A stretch of 13,714 nt of DNA from Bacillota bacterium. Its GTDB lineage: Bacteria; Bacillota; Clostridia; Peptostreptococcales; Anaerovoracaceae. This document shows positions 1 to 7,138 of this stretch, one piece after another (within the stretch, counting starts at the first letter, position 1; each line of letters opens with the position of its first letter). The notes under the pieces were generated by a model. It was given only the letters and a program-made list of their open reading frames with translations, had not been told where the DNA came from and ran no database searches. The translations under genes and the position numbers were made by a program. Location: assembly GCA_016284575.1 (NCBI GenBank), contig JAEEPD010000217.1, positions 1 through 13,714 of the forward strand, read 5' to 3'.

Positions 1-1416
1 AAGGAGCGCTATCCCGAAAGCCTGCCTGCACCCGAAGGCGTAAGAGGCGCCTCAAGACTGGGCGAAGCAGGTCCGGGCCTTGTGACCCGCTGGGACGGAG
101 CTCACGTGCAGAGCGCCCATGCCCTCAACGATCTGGCCGCTCAGGGCAAAATAGTCGGCAACTGCCTGCCCCAGGGCGTGGCCATCAACCTCTGGAGAGA
201 GATAGCAGCAGGCCGGCCTGGCCTCATCACCAAGGTGGGCCTTGGGACCTTCGTGGACCCCAGAGTTGAAGGCGGCCGCATGAACGAGCAGACAACGACC
301 GACGCCGCAAAGCTCATAGAATTCGGAGGCGAGGAATACCTGTTCTACGAGGCCAAGCCCCTGGACGTGGCCCTTCTTCGCGGCACCGTGGCAGATGAGA
401 ACGGAAACATCTCCTTCATGCACGAGGGCATCATAAACGAGGGCCTTTCCATTGCCCAGGCCGCCCACAACAGCGGCGGCATAGTCATCGTTCAGGTTGA
501 ATACCTGACCCAGAGCGGGACCCTGGCCCCCAAGGACGTAAAGATCCCCGGAATACTGGTGGACTACGTGGTCCAGGCTAAGGACCCCATGTCCAGCTGG
601 CAGGCCGAGGGAGTCTACTGGGAGCCCGCATTCTCCGGTCAGATCAGAAGGCCCATGGGAGAGCTCCCCAGAATGCCCCTTGACGAAAGAAAAGTCATCG
701 CAAGGCGCGCAGCCATGGAGGTACCCAAGGGAGCAGTGCTGAACCTGGGCGTAGGCGTAAGCGCCAATGTGGGCAATATTCTGGCAGAAGAGGGCTGCTC
801 CGATATGGTCACCATGACCAGCGAGTCCGGCATGATAGGCGGCGTCCCCTGCCCCCTGCCCAACTTTGGATCCCACTACAACCCCGAATGCGTCATCGAC
901 CACAACTCATCCTTCGACATGATAGACGGCGGAGCCCTTGACATGACCTGTCTTGGCCTTGGAGAAGCCGATGCCGAAGGCAACATCAACGTAAGCAAGT
1001 TCGGCACCAGGCTCATCGGCCCCGGCGGCTTCATCGACATAACCAACGCCACCCCCAAGGTGGTCTTCTGCGGCACCCTGGTGGGCAAGGCAAAGCTGGC
1101 GGTAAAGGACGGAAAGCTGGAGATAGTCGAGGAGGGCAAGGTAAAGAAATTCCTGCCCCACGTTCAGCAGATAACCTTTGCAGGCAAGAGGGTCAAGCCC
1201 GGTCAGGAGGTCATCTACATCACCGAGCGCTGCGTATTTAATCTCATGGATGGCAAAATGGTGCTGACGGAGATAGCACCCGGCCTGGACCTGCAAAAGG
1301 ACGTGCTGGACCAGATGGGCTTCACACCAGAGATCTCCAGGGACCTTAAAACGATGGATCCGGGACTCTTCAGCGAGAGCTGGGGCGGCCTGAGGACGAT
1401 AATTGAGACCAACTAA
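1..1416 (+). CDS. Acyl-CoA:carboxylate CoA-transferase, Pct/YdiF family (5' end off window)
   Basis: Transfers CoA between an acyl-CoA donor (typically acetyl- or propionyl-CoA) and a carboxylate in the cytoplasm through a glutamyl-CoA thioester. The frame is open from base 1, so the GTG at 82 is an internal codon and the gene starts upstream. Visible landmarks of the propionate/acetate CoA-transferase family are PQGV and REIAAGRPG (about bases 169-225), the VGLGTFVDPR block, and the C-terminal half with the catalytic-Glu motif SESGMIGG (Glu codon 823-825). About 196 residues follow that Glu, as in Pct enzymes (about 520 residues in total), so roughly 50 N-terminal residues are missing. The family's usual GGHWG stretch is replaced by a DGAH-containing one, which suggests a divergent subgroup. 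It sits 11 bp upstream of an acyl-CoA dehydrogenase gene in the same operon, so it probably supplies or unloads CoA esters for that reductase. The substrate is unknown. Confidence 0.9.
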   Translation, partial: KERYPESLPAPEGVRGASRLGEAGPGLVTRWDGAHVQSAHALNDLAAQGKIVGNCLPQGVAINLWREIAAGRPGLITKVGLGTFVDPRVEGGRMNEQTTTDAAKLIEFGGEEYLFYEAKPLDVALLRGTVADENGNISFMHEGIINEGLSIAQAAHNSGGIVIVQVEYLTQSGTLAPKDVKIPGILVDYVVQAKDPMSSWQAEGVYWEPAFSGQIRRPMGELPRMPLDERKVIARRAAMEVPKGAVLNLGVGVSANVGNILAEEGCSDMVTMTSESGMIGGVPCPLPNFGSHYNPECVIDHNSSFDMIDGGALDMTCLGLGEADAEGNINVSKFGTRLIGPGGFIDITNATPKVVFCGTLVGKAKLAVKDGKLEIVEEGKVKKFLPHVQQITFAGKRVKPGQEVIYITERCVFNLMDGKMVLTEIAPGLDLQKDVLDQMGFTPEISRDLKTMDPGLFSESWGGLRTIIETN

Positions 1417-1427
1417 AGGAGGGAAAC

Positions 1428-2573
1428 ATGATACTTGACGCCAAGCATGCAATGCTGCAGAAGCTTTTCCGCGAGTTCGCCCAGACCGAATTCACAAAGG
1501 AGCTGCAGGACAGGCTCGACCAGACAGGGGAATTCGACTGGGACATCCATAAGAAGATGGCAAAGTACGGATTCATGGGCCTGAGAATACCCAAGGAATA
1601 CGGCGGCTCCGGAATGGACTACCTTGCCTACGCTCTGATGATCGAGGAGCTGGCCAGGGTGGATGCTGTGCTTTCGATATACGCCAACACCTCAAACTCT
1701 CTGGGCGGCGGTCCGCTGCTCTTAGCAGGCTCCGAGGAGCAGAAGAAAAAGTACCTGCCCCCCGTTGCCAGCGGTGAAAAGATCGTGGTATTCTGCCTCA
1801 CCGAGCCCGGCGCGGGCTCTGACGCCGGCGGCACCACCACTACAGCCGTTCAGGACGGCGACGACTTCATACTCAACGGCCGCAAGACCTTCGTTTCCGG
1901 CGCTCCCATGGCAGACTGGGCCATCATCTTCGCAAAGACCGATCCCACAGCCAGAGGCTCCAGAGGCATTTCCATGTTCATACTGGATATGAAGCTCCCG
2001 GGAGTCACCCTGGGCGCGCCCGAAAAGAAGATGGGCATCAACGGCTATCCCACCTGCGACATCGTCATGGAAAATGTCCGCGTCCCCGGCGACTGCCTGG
2101 TGGGCCAGCTCAACAAGGGCTTCTCCATAGCCATGAGGACCCTGGACGGCGGCCGTCTGGGCATGGCAGCCCAGGCCGTGGGCATTGCCCAGAGCTGCCT
2201 GGACGAGGCGGTCAAATACGCCAAGGAAAGAAAGCAGTTCGGCCGTCCCATATCCGACTTCCAGGGCGTCAGCTTCATGCTGGCCGACATGGAGGCAGAG
2301 ATTCAGGCAGCCCGCCAGCTGGTATACCACGCGGCAGAGCTCAAGGACCACAACATGGACGCCACAAGAGCCTGCTCCGCAGCCAAGCTGATCGCCGCTG
2401 AGACCGCCAACCGCTGCGCCTACAAGGCAGTGCAGATCCACGGCGGCTACGGCTACATCAAGGAGTACAAGGTGGAGCGCCTCTACCGCGATGCCCGCAT
2501 CTGCAGCATCTACGAGGGCACCAGCCAGATCCAGCAGGTCGTCATTGCCGCAGACCTTCTGAAGAACGCGTAA
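1428..2573 (+). CDS. Acyl-CoA dehydrogenase family enoyl-CoA reductase (Bcd/CarC/AcrC type)
   Basis: FAD enzyme of the acyl-CoA dehydrogenase family, 381 residues, the usual length. With its own EtfBA it most likely works as an enoyl-CoA reductase. The FAD/substrate motif FCLTEPGAGSDAGG lies at residues 122-135. KERKQFGRPISDFQ is around 266-279, the QIHGGYGY block at 336-343, and the catalytic base is Glu363 in YEGTSQIQ, the butyryl-CoA dehydrogenase position. The start ATG has an AAAGGAGGG site 4-12 bp upstream. It lies between a CoA-transferase and etfB with 11-12 bp gaps, so all are cotranscribed. Two spots are atypical. SNSLGGGPLLLAG (90-102) and MGINGYPT (202-209) stand where common family members have a histidine/serine-rich segment and MGIRxSxT, which may reflect an unusual acyl group. 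Butyryl-, acryloyl-, caffeyl- or cinnamoyl-type substrates are all possible. Confidence 0.93.
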   Translation: MILDAKHAMLQKLFREFAQTEFTKELQDRLDQTGEFDWDIHKKMAKYGFMGLRIPKEYGGSGMDYLAYALMIEELARVDAVLSIYANTSNSLGGGPLLLAGSEEQKKKYLPPVASGEKIVVFCLTEPGAGSDAGGTTTTAVQDGDDFILNGRKTFVSGAPMADWAIIFAKTDPTARGSRGISMFILDMKLPGVTLGAPEKKMGINGYPTCDIVMENVRVPGDCLVGQLNKGFSIAMRTLDGGRLGMAAQAVGIAQSCLDEAVKYAKERKQFGRPISDFQGVSFMLADMEAEIQAARQLVYHAAELKDHNMDATRACSAAKLIAAETANRCAYKAVQIHGGYGYIKEYKVERLYRDARICSIYEGTSQIQQVVIAADLLKNA

Positions 2574-2585
2574 AGGAGGCAGAAC

Positions 2586-3386
2586 ATGAAGATATTCGTT
2601 ACTGTAAAACAGGTACCTGATACATCCGGCAAGGTGGCTGTCAAGCCCGACGGCACCCTGGACCGCGCCTCCATGGCAACCATCACCAACCCCGACGACA
2701 TGAATGCAGTTGAAGCCGCTCTGAAGATCAAGGACGAGACCGGCTGCAGAGTCATCGCCGTCTCCATGGGCCCCATGACCGCGGAGAGCATGCTAAGGGA
2801 GCTCATGGCCATGGGCGTCGATGAGGGCCTGCTGATCTCCGGAAGAGAGTTCGGCGGCTCCGACACCTACGCCACCTCCCAGATCATCGCCGCAGGCATC
2901 GACCACTACGGCCTCGAGCCCGATGACATCATCTTCTCCGGCCGCCAGGCCATCGACGGCGACACCGCTCAGGTTGGACCGCAGATCGCGGAGAAGCTTC
3001 ACATTCCCCAGGTCTCCTACGCAGGCGAGGTCACCAAGGCAGGCAATAAGCTGACCGTAAAGCGCATGCTGGAGGACGGCTACATGACCGTAGAGGTGGA
3101 GACCCCCTGCCTGATCACCTGCATCAAGGAGCTGAACGAGCCCCGCTACATGAGCGTTTCAGGCATCGACGGCTGCTTCGACAAGCCCCTCATCATCTAC
3201 GATTACAACGAGCTGAAGGATCATCCCCTGATCGACCCCACCACCATAGGTCTGAAGGGCTCCCCCACCAACATCTACAAGTCCTTTACGCCCCCGCAGA
3301 AGGGCGCAGGCAGGATGCTGACAGGCAGCGCAAAGGAGACGGCCAAGGAGCTGGCTTCTGTTCTCAGCGAAAAGCACTTGATTTAA
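2586..3386 (+). CDS. etfB: Electron transfer flavoprotein beta subunit, bifurcating type
   Basis: Small subunit of the ETF heterodimer, 266 residues, the normal length. In bifurcating ETFs this subunit holds the FAD that splits the NADH electron pair between ferredoxin and the acyl-CoA dehydrogenase. The N-terminus MKIFVTVKQVPDT is typical. The key segment is SGRQAIDGDTAQVGPQ at residues 118-133. Canonical, AMP-binding EtfB proteins usually have K for this R and an NQTGQ-type sequence instead of TAQVGP, so this resembles bifurcating ETFs (established family knowledge; the assignment here is by eye). An AAAGGAGG site precedes the ATG, and the gaps to neighbours are 12 bp on each side. The ETF probably serves the adjacent dehydrogenase directly rather than a membrane quinone reductase. 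Confidence 0.94.
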   Translation: MKIFVTVKQVPDTSGKVAVKPDGTLDRASMATITNPDDMNAVEAALKIKDETGCRVIAVSMGPMTAESMLRELMAMGVDEGLLISGREFGGSDTYATSQIIAAGIDHYGLEPDDIIFSGRQAIDGDTAQVGPQIAEKLHIPQVSYAGEVTKAGNKLTVKRMLEDGYMTVEVETPCLITCIKELNEPRYMSVSGIDGCFDKPLIIYDYNELKDHPLIDPTTIGLKGSPTNIYKSFTPPQKGAGRMLTGSAKETAKELASVLSEKHLI

Positions 3387-3398
3387 GGAGGCACGGAT

Positions 3399-4520
3399 AT
3401 GACAAAAGATTTCAACAGCGCAGATATCGCGGCTTTTAAGAATGTCTGGGTCTTCTGCGAACAGCGCGGCGGAGAGCTGATGCCCACGGACTTTGAGCTC
3501 ATCTCCGAAGGCCGCAAGCTGGCAGACGAGCTGGGCGTTGAGCTCTGCGGGATCCTGCTGGGAGACGGTGTGGATGGCATCGCAAAGGAGCTGGGCGGCT
3601 ACGGCGCAGACAAGGTCTACGTTTTTAACAGCCCGCTGCTTAAGAATTACACAACTGACGCATACACCAAGGTCATCTGCGACGCGGTGGAGGAATTCAA
3701 GCCCGAGGTGTTCCTGATCGGAGCCTCCAATATAGGCAGAGATCTGGCGCCCCGCTGCGCAGCAAGGCTCCACACGGGACTCTGTGTAGACTGCACCCAC
3801 CTGGATGTGGCTCTGGATGGCTATATCGAATTCCTGAAGAACAGTTCCTCTATGGATCTTGAAGGCATGAAGTGGGACAGCCCCCTCTTCGATGTCCACA
3901 GGAACCTGAAGATGACCCGGCCCGCCTTCGGCGGCCACCTGATGGCAACCATCGTATGCCCCAGATTCAGACCTGCCATGGCCACCGTACGCCCCGGCGT
4001 CATGCAGAAGAGGCCCTTTGATCAGGCTAAGGCAGACGCGGTGCAGATCATAAAGCCCTCCTTCGAGCTGGCGGAGACCGATCTTAAGACAAAGGTCACT
4101 GAGGTGGTAAAGTCCGCAAAGAAGATGGCCGACCTCATCGGAGCCGAGTACATCGTTGCAGTGGGCGGCGGCATAGCCTCCAATGTCGACAAGGGCATAG
4201 CTCTTGCAGAGGAGCTGGCGGCTGAGCTGGGCGGCGTAGTAGGCGCCTCCAGACCTGTCATCGACGCAGGCTGGATGAGCGCAGACCATCAGATCGGCCA
4301 GACCGGCAAGACCGTAAGACCCAAGGTCTACATCGCCCTCGGCATCTCCGGCGCCATACAGCACAAGGCCGGCATGCAGGATTCCGAGCTGATCATAGCG
4401 GTCAACAAGAATGAAGCGGCACCCATTTTTGAGATCGCCGACTACGGCATCTGCGGAGATCTCTTCGAAGTAGCCCCCCAGCTGATCGCAGAGATCAAAG
4501 CCGCAAAAGCAGCGAAGTAA
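3399..4520 (+). CDS. etfA: Electron transfer flavoprotein alpha subunit (long form with internal insertion)
   Basis: Large ETF subunit, which carries the electron-transferring FAD in its C-terminal domain. The FAD-domain signature is clear: GASRPVIDAGW (282-292), HQIGQTGK (297-304), GISGAIQH (315-322) and APIFEIADYG (341-350). At 373 residues it is longer than the usual 320-340. Most of the excess is an internal segment at about 143-168 between the DCTHLDV and KMTRPAFGGH blocks, where canonical EtfA has only a short loop. There is no N-terminal Cys-rich ferredoxin domain like the one in A. woodii CarE. The start has TAAGGAGG upstream. It is the last gene of the operon, and the stop is followed by a 284-bp gap with an elaborate palindrome but no classic T-tract terminator. 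Confidence 0.94.
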   Translation: MTKDFNSADIAAFKNVWVFCEQRGGELMPTDFELISEGRKLADELGVELCGILLGDGVDGIAKELGGYGADKVYVFNSPLLKNYTTDAYTKVICDAVEEFKPEVFLIGASNIGRDLAPRCAARLHTGLCVDCTHLDVALDGYIEFLKNSSSMDLEGMKWDSPLFDVHRNLKMTRPAFGGHLMATIVCPRFRPAMATVRPGVMQKRPFDQAKADAVQIIKPSFELAETDLKTKVTEVVKSAKKMADLIGAEYIVAVGGGIASNVDKGIALAEELAAELGGVVGASRPVIDAGWMSADHQIGQTGKTVRPKVYIALGISGAIQHKAGMQDSELIIAVNKNEAAPIFEIADYGICGDLFEVAPQLIAEIKAAKAAK

Positions 4521-4545
4521 TATTTCCATTAACTCAATGCATTAT

Positions 4546-4675
4546 TTTTGCCGTAAGCCTTGTAGATTTTAACGGGTCCTGCCACAAGGCATCCTCCCAT
4601 GCATCTCGCTTAGGCTCGATGCCTGGGTGCCCTCCTTATGTCACCCGTTAAAATCTTTATTAAAGGACGGCAAAA
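4546..4675. repeat. About 130-bp nested imperfect palindrome between etfA and the CoA ligase
   Basis: A long inverted repeat is directly visible. The outer arms ttttgccgt (4546-4554) and acggcaaaa (4667-4675) match over 9 bp. A 4-bp pair follows (4558-4561 with 4663-4666), then a perfect 14-bp pair agattttaacgggt (4564-4577) with acccgttaaaatct (4643-4656). At the tip is a hairpin, cccatgcatc (4596-4605) with gatgcctggg (4618-4627), 9 of 10 paired. The arms are AT-rich and the core is GC-rich. No T-tract follows, so it is not an ordinary terminator. I see no clear target-site duplication. It could be a MITE-like dispersed element, a REP-like repeat or a structured mRNA element. I do not recognise it as a known riboswitch. 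Confidence 0.7.
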
Positions 4676-4696
4676 CACAATTAAATAATTCAGAAG

Positions 4697-4702
4697 TATA
4701 AT
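4697..4702 (+). promoter_or_regulatory. Possible -10 box (TATAAT) upstream of the CoA ligase
   Basis: A perfect TATAAT lies in an AT-rich stretch about 100 bp before the CoA ligase start and just downstream of the palindrome. The hexamer 17 bp upstream (aacaca) does not resemble TTGACA and there is no TG extension. In such AT-rich sequence it may be chance. If real, the transcript would carry the hairpin at 4758-4780 in its leader. Confidence 0.3.
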
Positions 4703-4757
4703 TCGAATAATAATCCCTGCGAAGCGGCAGCTGCCCAATGTATGCGCAAGCAGATAT

Positions 4758-4780
4758 GCGAAGGGCAGTCTGCCCTTTGC
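4758..4780 (+). promoter_or_regulatory. Leader hairpin just upstream of the CoA ligase
   Basis: The arms gcgaagggca (4758-4767) and tgccctttgc (4771-4780) pair over 10 bp (one G-U) around a 3-base loop. The hairpin ends 24 bp before the ATG at 4805. A related sequence (tgcgaag, then ggcag, then ctgccc) occurs at 4718-4736, so the motif is imperfectly duplicated. The hairpin is followed by taaaaca rather than a T run, so termination is unlikely. It may be an mRNA-stability or translation element. Confidence 0.45.
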
Positions 4781-4804
4781 TAAAACAATTATCAGCAATC
4801 TGAG

Positions 4805-6460
4805 ATGAAGGAATATCTTGACATCACAATTGCACAGAAAATAGAGGAGATCGCAAGGCGCTTCCCGGACCGGACCGCAGTTTCGGCTCCGGGAAGGCTG
4901 CTGAGCTACAGAGAGCTTAACGAGTTCTCTGAGCAGACCGCTCAAGCCTTCCTTTCCCGGGGGATAAGAAAGGGCAGCCACATAGCCCTCTTTTCCGCCA
5001 ACTGCCCGGAGCTTGTAATAATCGCCCTGGCACTCTGGAAGATAGGCGCGGTCATCATCCCCCTCTGCACCGCCTACTCTGAAGGCGAGCAGCTTTCCGC
5101 GCTGAGAAAATCCGAGGCTGAGCAGCTCATCCTCATCGGGAAGCCCGTCAACGGCGTCTTTTCCGTGCCCAAGCACGAGCTCTGGAGCATGGGCATCAAG
5201 ACCCTGCGCTTTGCAGAGCCAGAGGACCTTATAGACTTCATTGCCTCAAAGGACAAGCTCAGCGTTGCCGTGGACACTGCAGAGGACGACAATCTTTACT
5301 ACGAAAACGACTACGTGTCGGATCTGAAGCAGGCCAAAGCTCTGGTCAGCCCGGACGATACGGATATGATACTCTTCACCTCCGGAAGCACCGCCGGAGC
5401 GAAGCCCGTGGCCAGCACCCACAGAGCCAGGATCAATCTGGCCATGACCCATGGGGACTATCTGGAGGCCACGGAAACGGACGTGTTCTGCGCGGTGCTG
5501 CCCCTTTACCACTGCTTTGCCATAACAGGAGTCATGCTGGCAGCCCTTTCAAGGGGCGCGGAGCTGGCCTTCCCCAAGGACAGACACAGCGCCAACACCC
5601 TGCGCTGCATCGAAGCAAGGCACTGCACCATTCTTTCTGCAGTCCCCACCCTCTACTCCGCCCTCATGGCAAAGCAAAAGGAGGCGGCTGCAGACATCTC
5701 AAGCCTGAGGACAGGCATGATAGGAGGCTCCCCCTACAGCAGTGAGCTTTTCAGAAGGATCTGCAGAGAGCTTGGCATGACCCTCCTCCCCTCCATCGGC
5801 ATGACTGAAGCCACCGCAGGCTACACCAGCGGCAGGCTGACGGATGATATTGAGCTCAGGGCCGCAAGCCTCGGCGAGCTCTTCCCCGAGGTGGAATGCC
5901 GCATAGCGGATGACAGCGGCAATGAGCTGCCCATCGGGACCACAGGAAGGATAATGCTCAGGGGTCCCAGCATCATAGGGCGCTACTACAACGATTACGC
6001 ACCGCCCTGCACGGACGAAAAGGGCTGGATGGACACAGGGGACATGGGGTATCTGGATGCGGAGGGCCATCTCTTCTTTAAAGGCCGCCGCAAGGAAATA
6101 ATAATAAGGTCCGGAGAGAACATCTCCCCGGTGGAGATAGAAAATGCCCTTTCAGAGCTTCCCGGAGTCTGGGAGCTGAAGGCCGTGGGCATTCCGGATC
6201 CACACAGGATAGAGGAGATATGCCTCTGCGTCACACCCCAGCCCCTTCCTCCGGACAGCACCGAGGAGGAAAAAGCAGCTGTCCGAAGGCAGCTGAGAAG
6301 CAGCCTGCTCAAGGCAGCAGGCGAACGGCTCAGCAGCTACATGCAGCCCAGATATCTGGTGTTCATGGACAGCTTCCCCCGGACGGATACAGGAAAGATA
6401 GATCTGAATAAGCTAAAAGAGGCCGCAGCAAAGCTCTGCGCCATGGAAAAGGAGAAGTGA
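4805..6460 (+). CDS. AMP-forming acyl-CoA synthetase / carboxylate-CoA ligase
   Basis: Class I adenylate-forming enzyme of 551 residues that activates a carboxylic acid with ATP to acyl-AMP and then acyl-CoA. The core motifs run in order: P-loop FTSGSTAGAK (191-200), GMTEATAGY (332-340), the TGD motif (411-413), the hinge region GRRKEIIIRSGENISPVEIE (427-446) and the catalytic lysine Lys531 in TDTGKID. The P-loop has Ala where the family pattern wants Gly or Ser, a mild deviation. An in-frame TAA at 4781 makes ATG 4805 the only ATG that keeps the N-terminus, yet no good Shine-Dalgarno sequence precedes it (caatctgag). It overlaps the next gene by ATGA. Following a CoA-transferase/dehydrogenase/ETF operon, it may prime the same pathway with the first CoA ester. 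The substrate (fatty, aryl or small organic acid) cannot be told. Confidence 0.9.
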   Translation: MKEYLDITIAQKIEEIARRFPDRTAVSAPGRLLSYRELNEFSEQTAQAFLSRGIRKGSHIALFSANCPELVIIALALWKIGAVIIPLCTAYSEGEQLSALRKSEAEQLILIGKPVNGVFSVPKHELWSMGIKTLRFAEPEDLIDFIASKDKLSVAVDTAEDDNLYYENDYVSDLKQAKALVSPDDTDMILFTSGSTAGAKPVASTHRARINLAMTHGDYLEATETDVFCAVLPLYHCFAITGVMLAALSRGAELAFPKDRHSANTLRCIEARHCTILSAVPTLYSALMAKQKEAAADISSLRTGMIGGSPYSSELFRRICRELGMTLLPSIGMTEATAGYTSGRLTDDIELRAASLGELFPEVECRIADDSGNELPIGTTGRIMLRGPSIIGRYYNDYAPPCTDEKGWMDTGDMGYLDAEGHLFFKGRRKEIIIRSGENISPVEIENALSELPGVWELKAVGIPDPHRIEEICLCVTPQPLPPDSTEEEKAAVRRQLRSSLLKAAGERLSSYMQPRYLVFMDSFPRTDTGKIDLNKLKEAAAKLCAMEKEK

Positions 6461-7137
6461 TGAGAAAAAGAACTGCCGCCCAATGGGTCATAAGCATACT
6501 GCTGTACTGCGCAGGCCTTCTGTGTCTTGCCTTTGGAGTAGCCTTTTCGGCAAATGCCGGCCTTGGCATCAGCCCCGTAAACTCCCTGCCCTATGTGCTG
6601 GCCTCCTGCCTTGGAGCGGAAGCAAAGGTAGGCACCATGGTGACCGCAGTATTCTGCTTTTACATACTGCTGCAGGTCCTTATACTCAGAAAGGACTTCA
6701 GGCTTTTCAACCTGCTTCAGATACTCTTCTCCACCCTGTTCGGCTATTTCGTGACCTTCACCAAGGGTGTTATGGGCAGCTGGAGGATAGGAGAAGGCTA
6801 CATCGGAAGCCTTGTGATGCTGGCCATAAGCATCGTTATCTGCGCCATAGGCATACTTATCTATGTGGGCGTGGATATAATACCTATGCCCATGGAGGGT
6901 CTTACCATGTGCCTTGCCAAGAAGCTCGGAAAGCCCTTCCCCAGCGTCAAAACAGCCGTGGACTGCATCATAGTCGCAGTAGGCCTTGTGCTTTCGGCTG
7001 TGGTGCTGCATGACCCACTTAAATGGATAAGAGAGGGCACCATACTTTCTGCCCTGCTCATAGGGACCCTGGCTTCCTTCCTGAGAAAGAAACTTTCGGA
7101 GCCCATCGCAAAGCTTGCATATGGAGGAGACAAATAA
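6460..7137 (+). CDS. YczE/YitT-like integral membrane protein
   Basis: A hydrophobic protein of 225 residues with about five or six membrane segments (roughly 9-29, 55-76, 85-102, 116-137, 166-184 and 194-207). A motif GLGISPVNSLPY (34-45) and a later DIIPMPMEGLTM (139-150) resemble the two halves of the YczE/YitT-like membrane family, whose function is unknown. ATG 6460 is preferred over the overlapping GTG at 6457, because it forms an ATGA overlap with the ligase stop and has AAAGGAG (6448-6454) at good spacing. This implies translational coupling with the acyl-CoA synthetase. The next gene begins one base after its stop. A role in moving the ligase's substrate or product is a guess from context only. 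Confidence 0.75.
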   Translation: MRKRTAAQWVISILLYCAGLLCLAFGVAFSANAGLGISPVNSLPYVLASCLGAEAKVGTMVTAVFCFYILLQVLILRKDFRLFNLLQILFSTLFGYFVTFTKGVMGSWRIGEGYIGSLVMLAISIVICAIGILIYVGVDIIPMPMEGLTMCLAKKLGKPFPSVKTAVDCIIVAVGLVLSAVVLHDPLKWIREGTILSALLIGTLASFLRKKLSEPIAKLAYGGDK

Positions 7138-7138
7138 A

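Noticed and set aside
82..84. GTG as start of the first gene
   Set aside because: The same frame is open to base 1 and the upstream residues align with the family, so this is an internal valine codon of a gene truncated by the window edge.
52..903. Long - strand open frame (283 codons) opposite the CoA-transferase gene
   Set aside because: It mirrors the codon pattern of the real + strand gene in GC-rich DNA, and its translation is low-complexity and Gly/His-rich with no family resemblance.
3159..4529. 456-codon - strand open frame opposite etfB/etfA
   Set aside because: The + strand encodes clear EtfB and EtfA with motifs and ribosome sites. The antisense frame spans both genes, is Leu/Gly/Cys-rich and shows no domain.
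4643..4675. Right arms of the palindrome as the terminator of the etf operon
   Set aside because: No T-tract follows the structure and the stem is far longer than a normal intrinsic terminator.
7115..7138. Upstream TTG/ATG starts for the MTA/SAH nucleosidase
   Set aside because: They would add residues absent from the family and bury the ribosome site GGAGGAG inside the gene; ATG 7139 gives the correct N-terminus.
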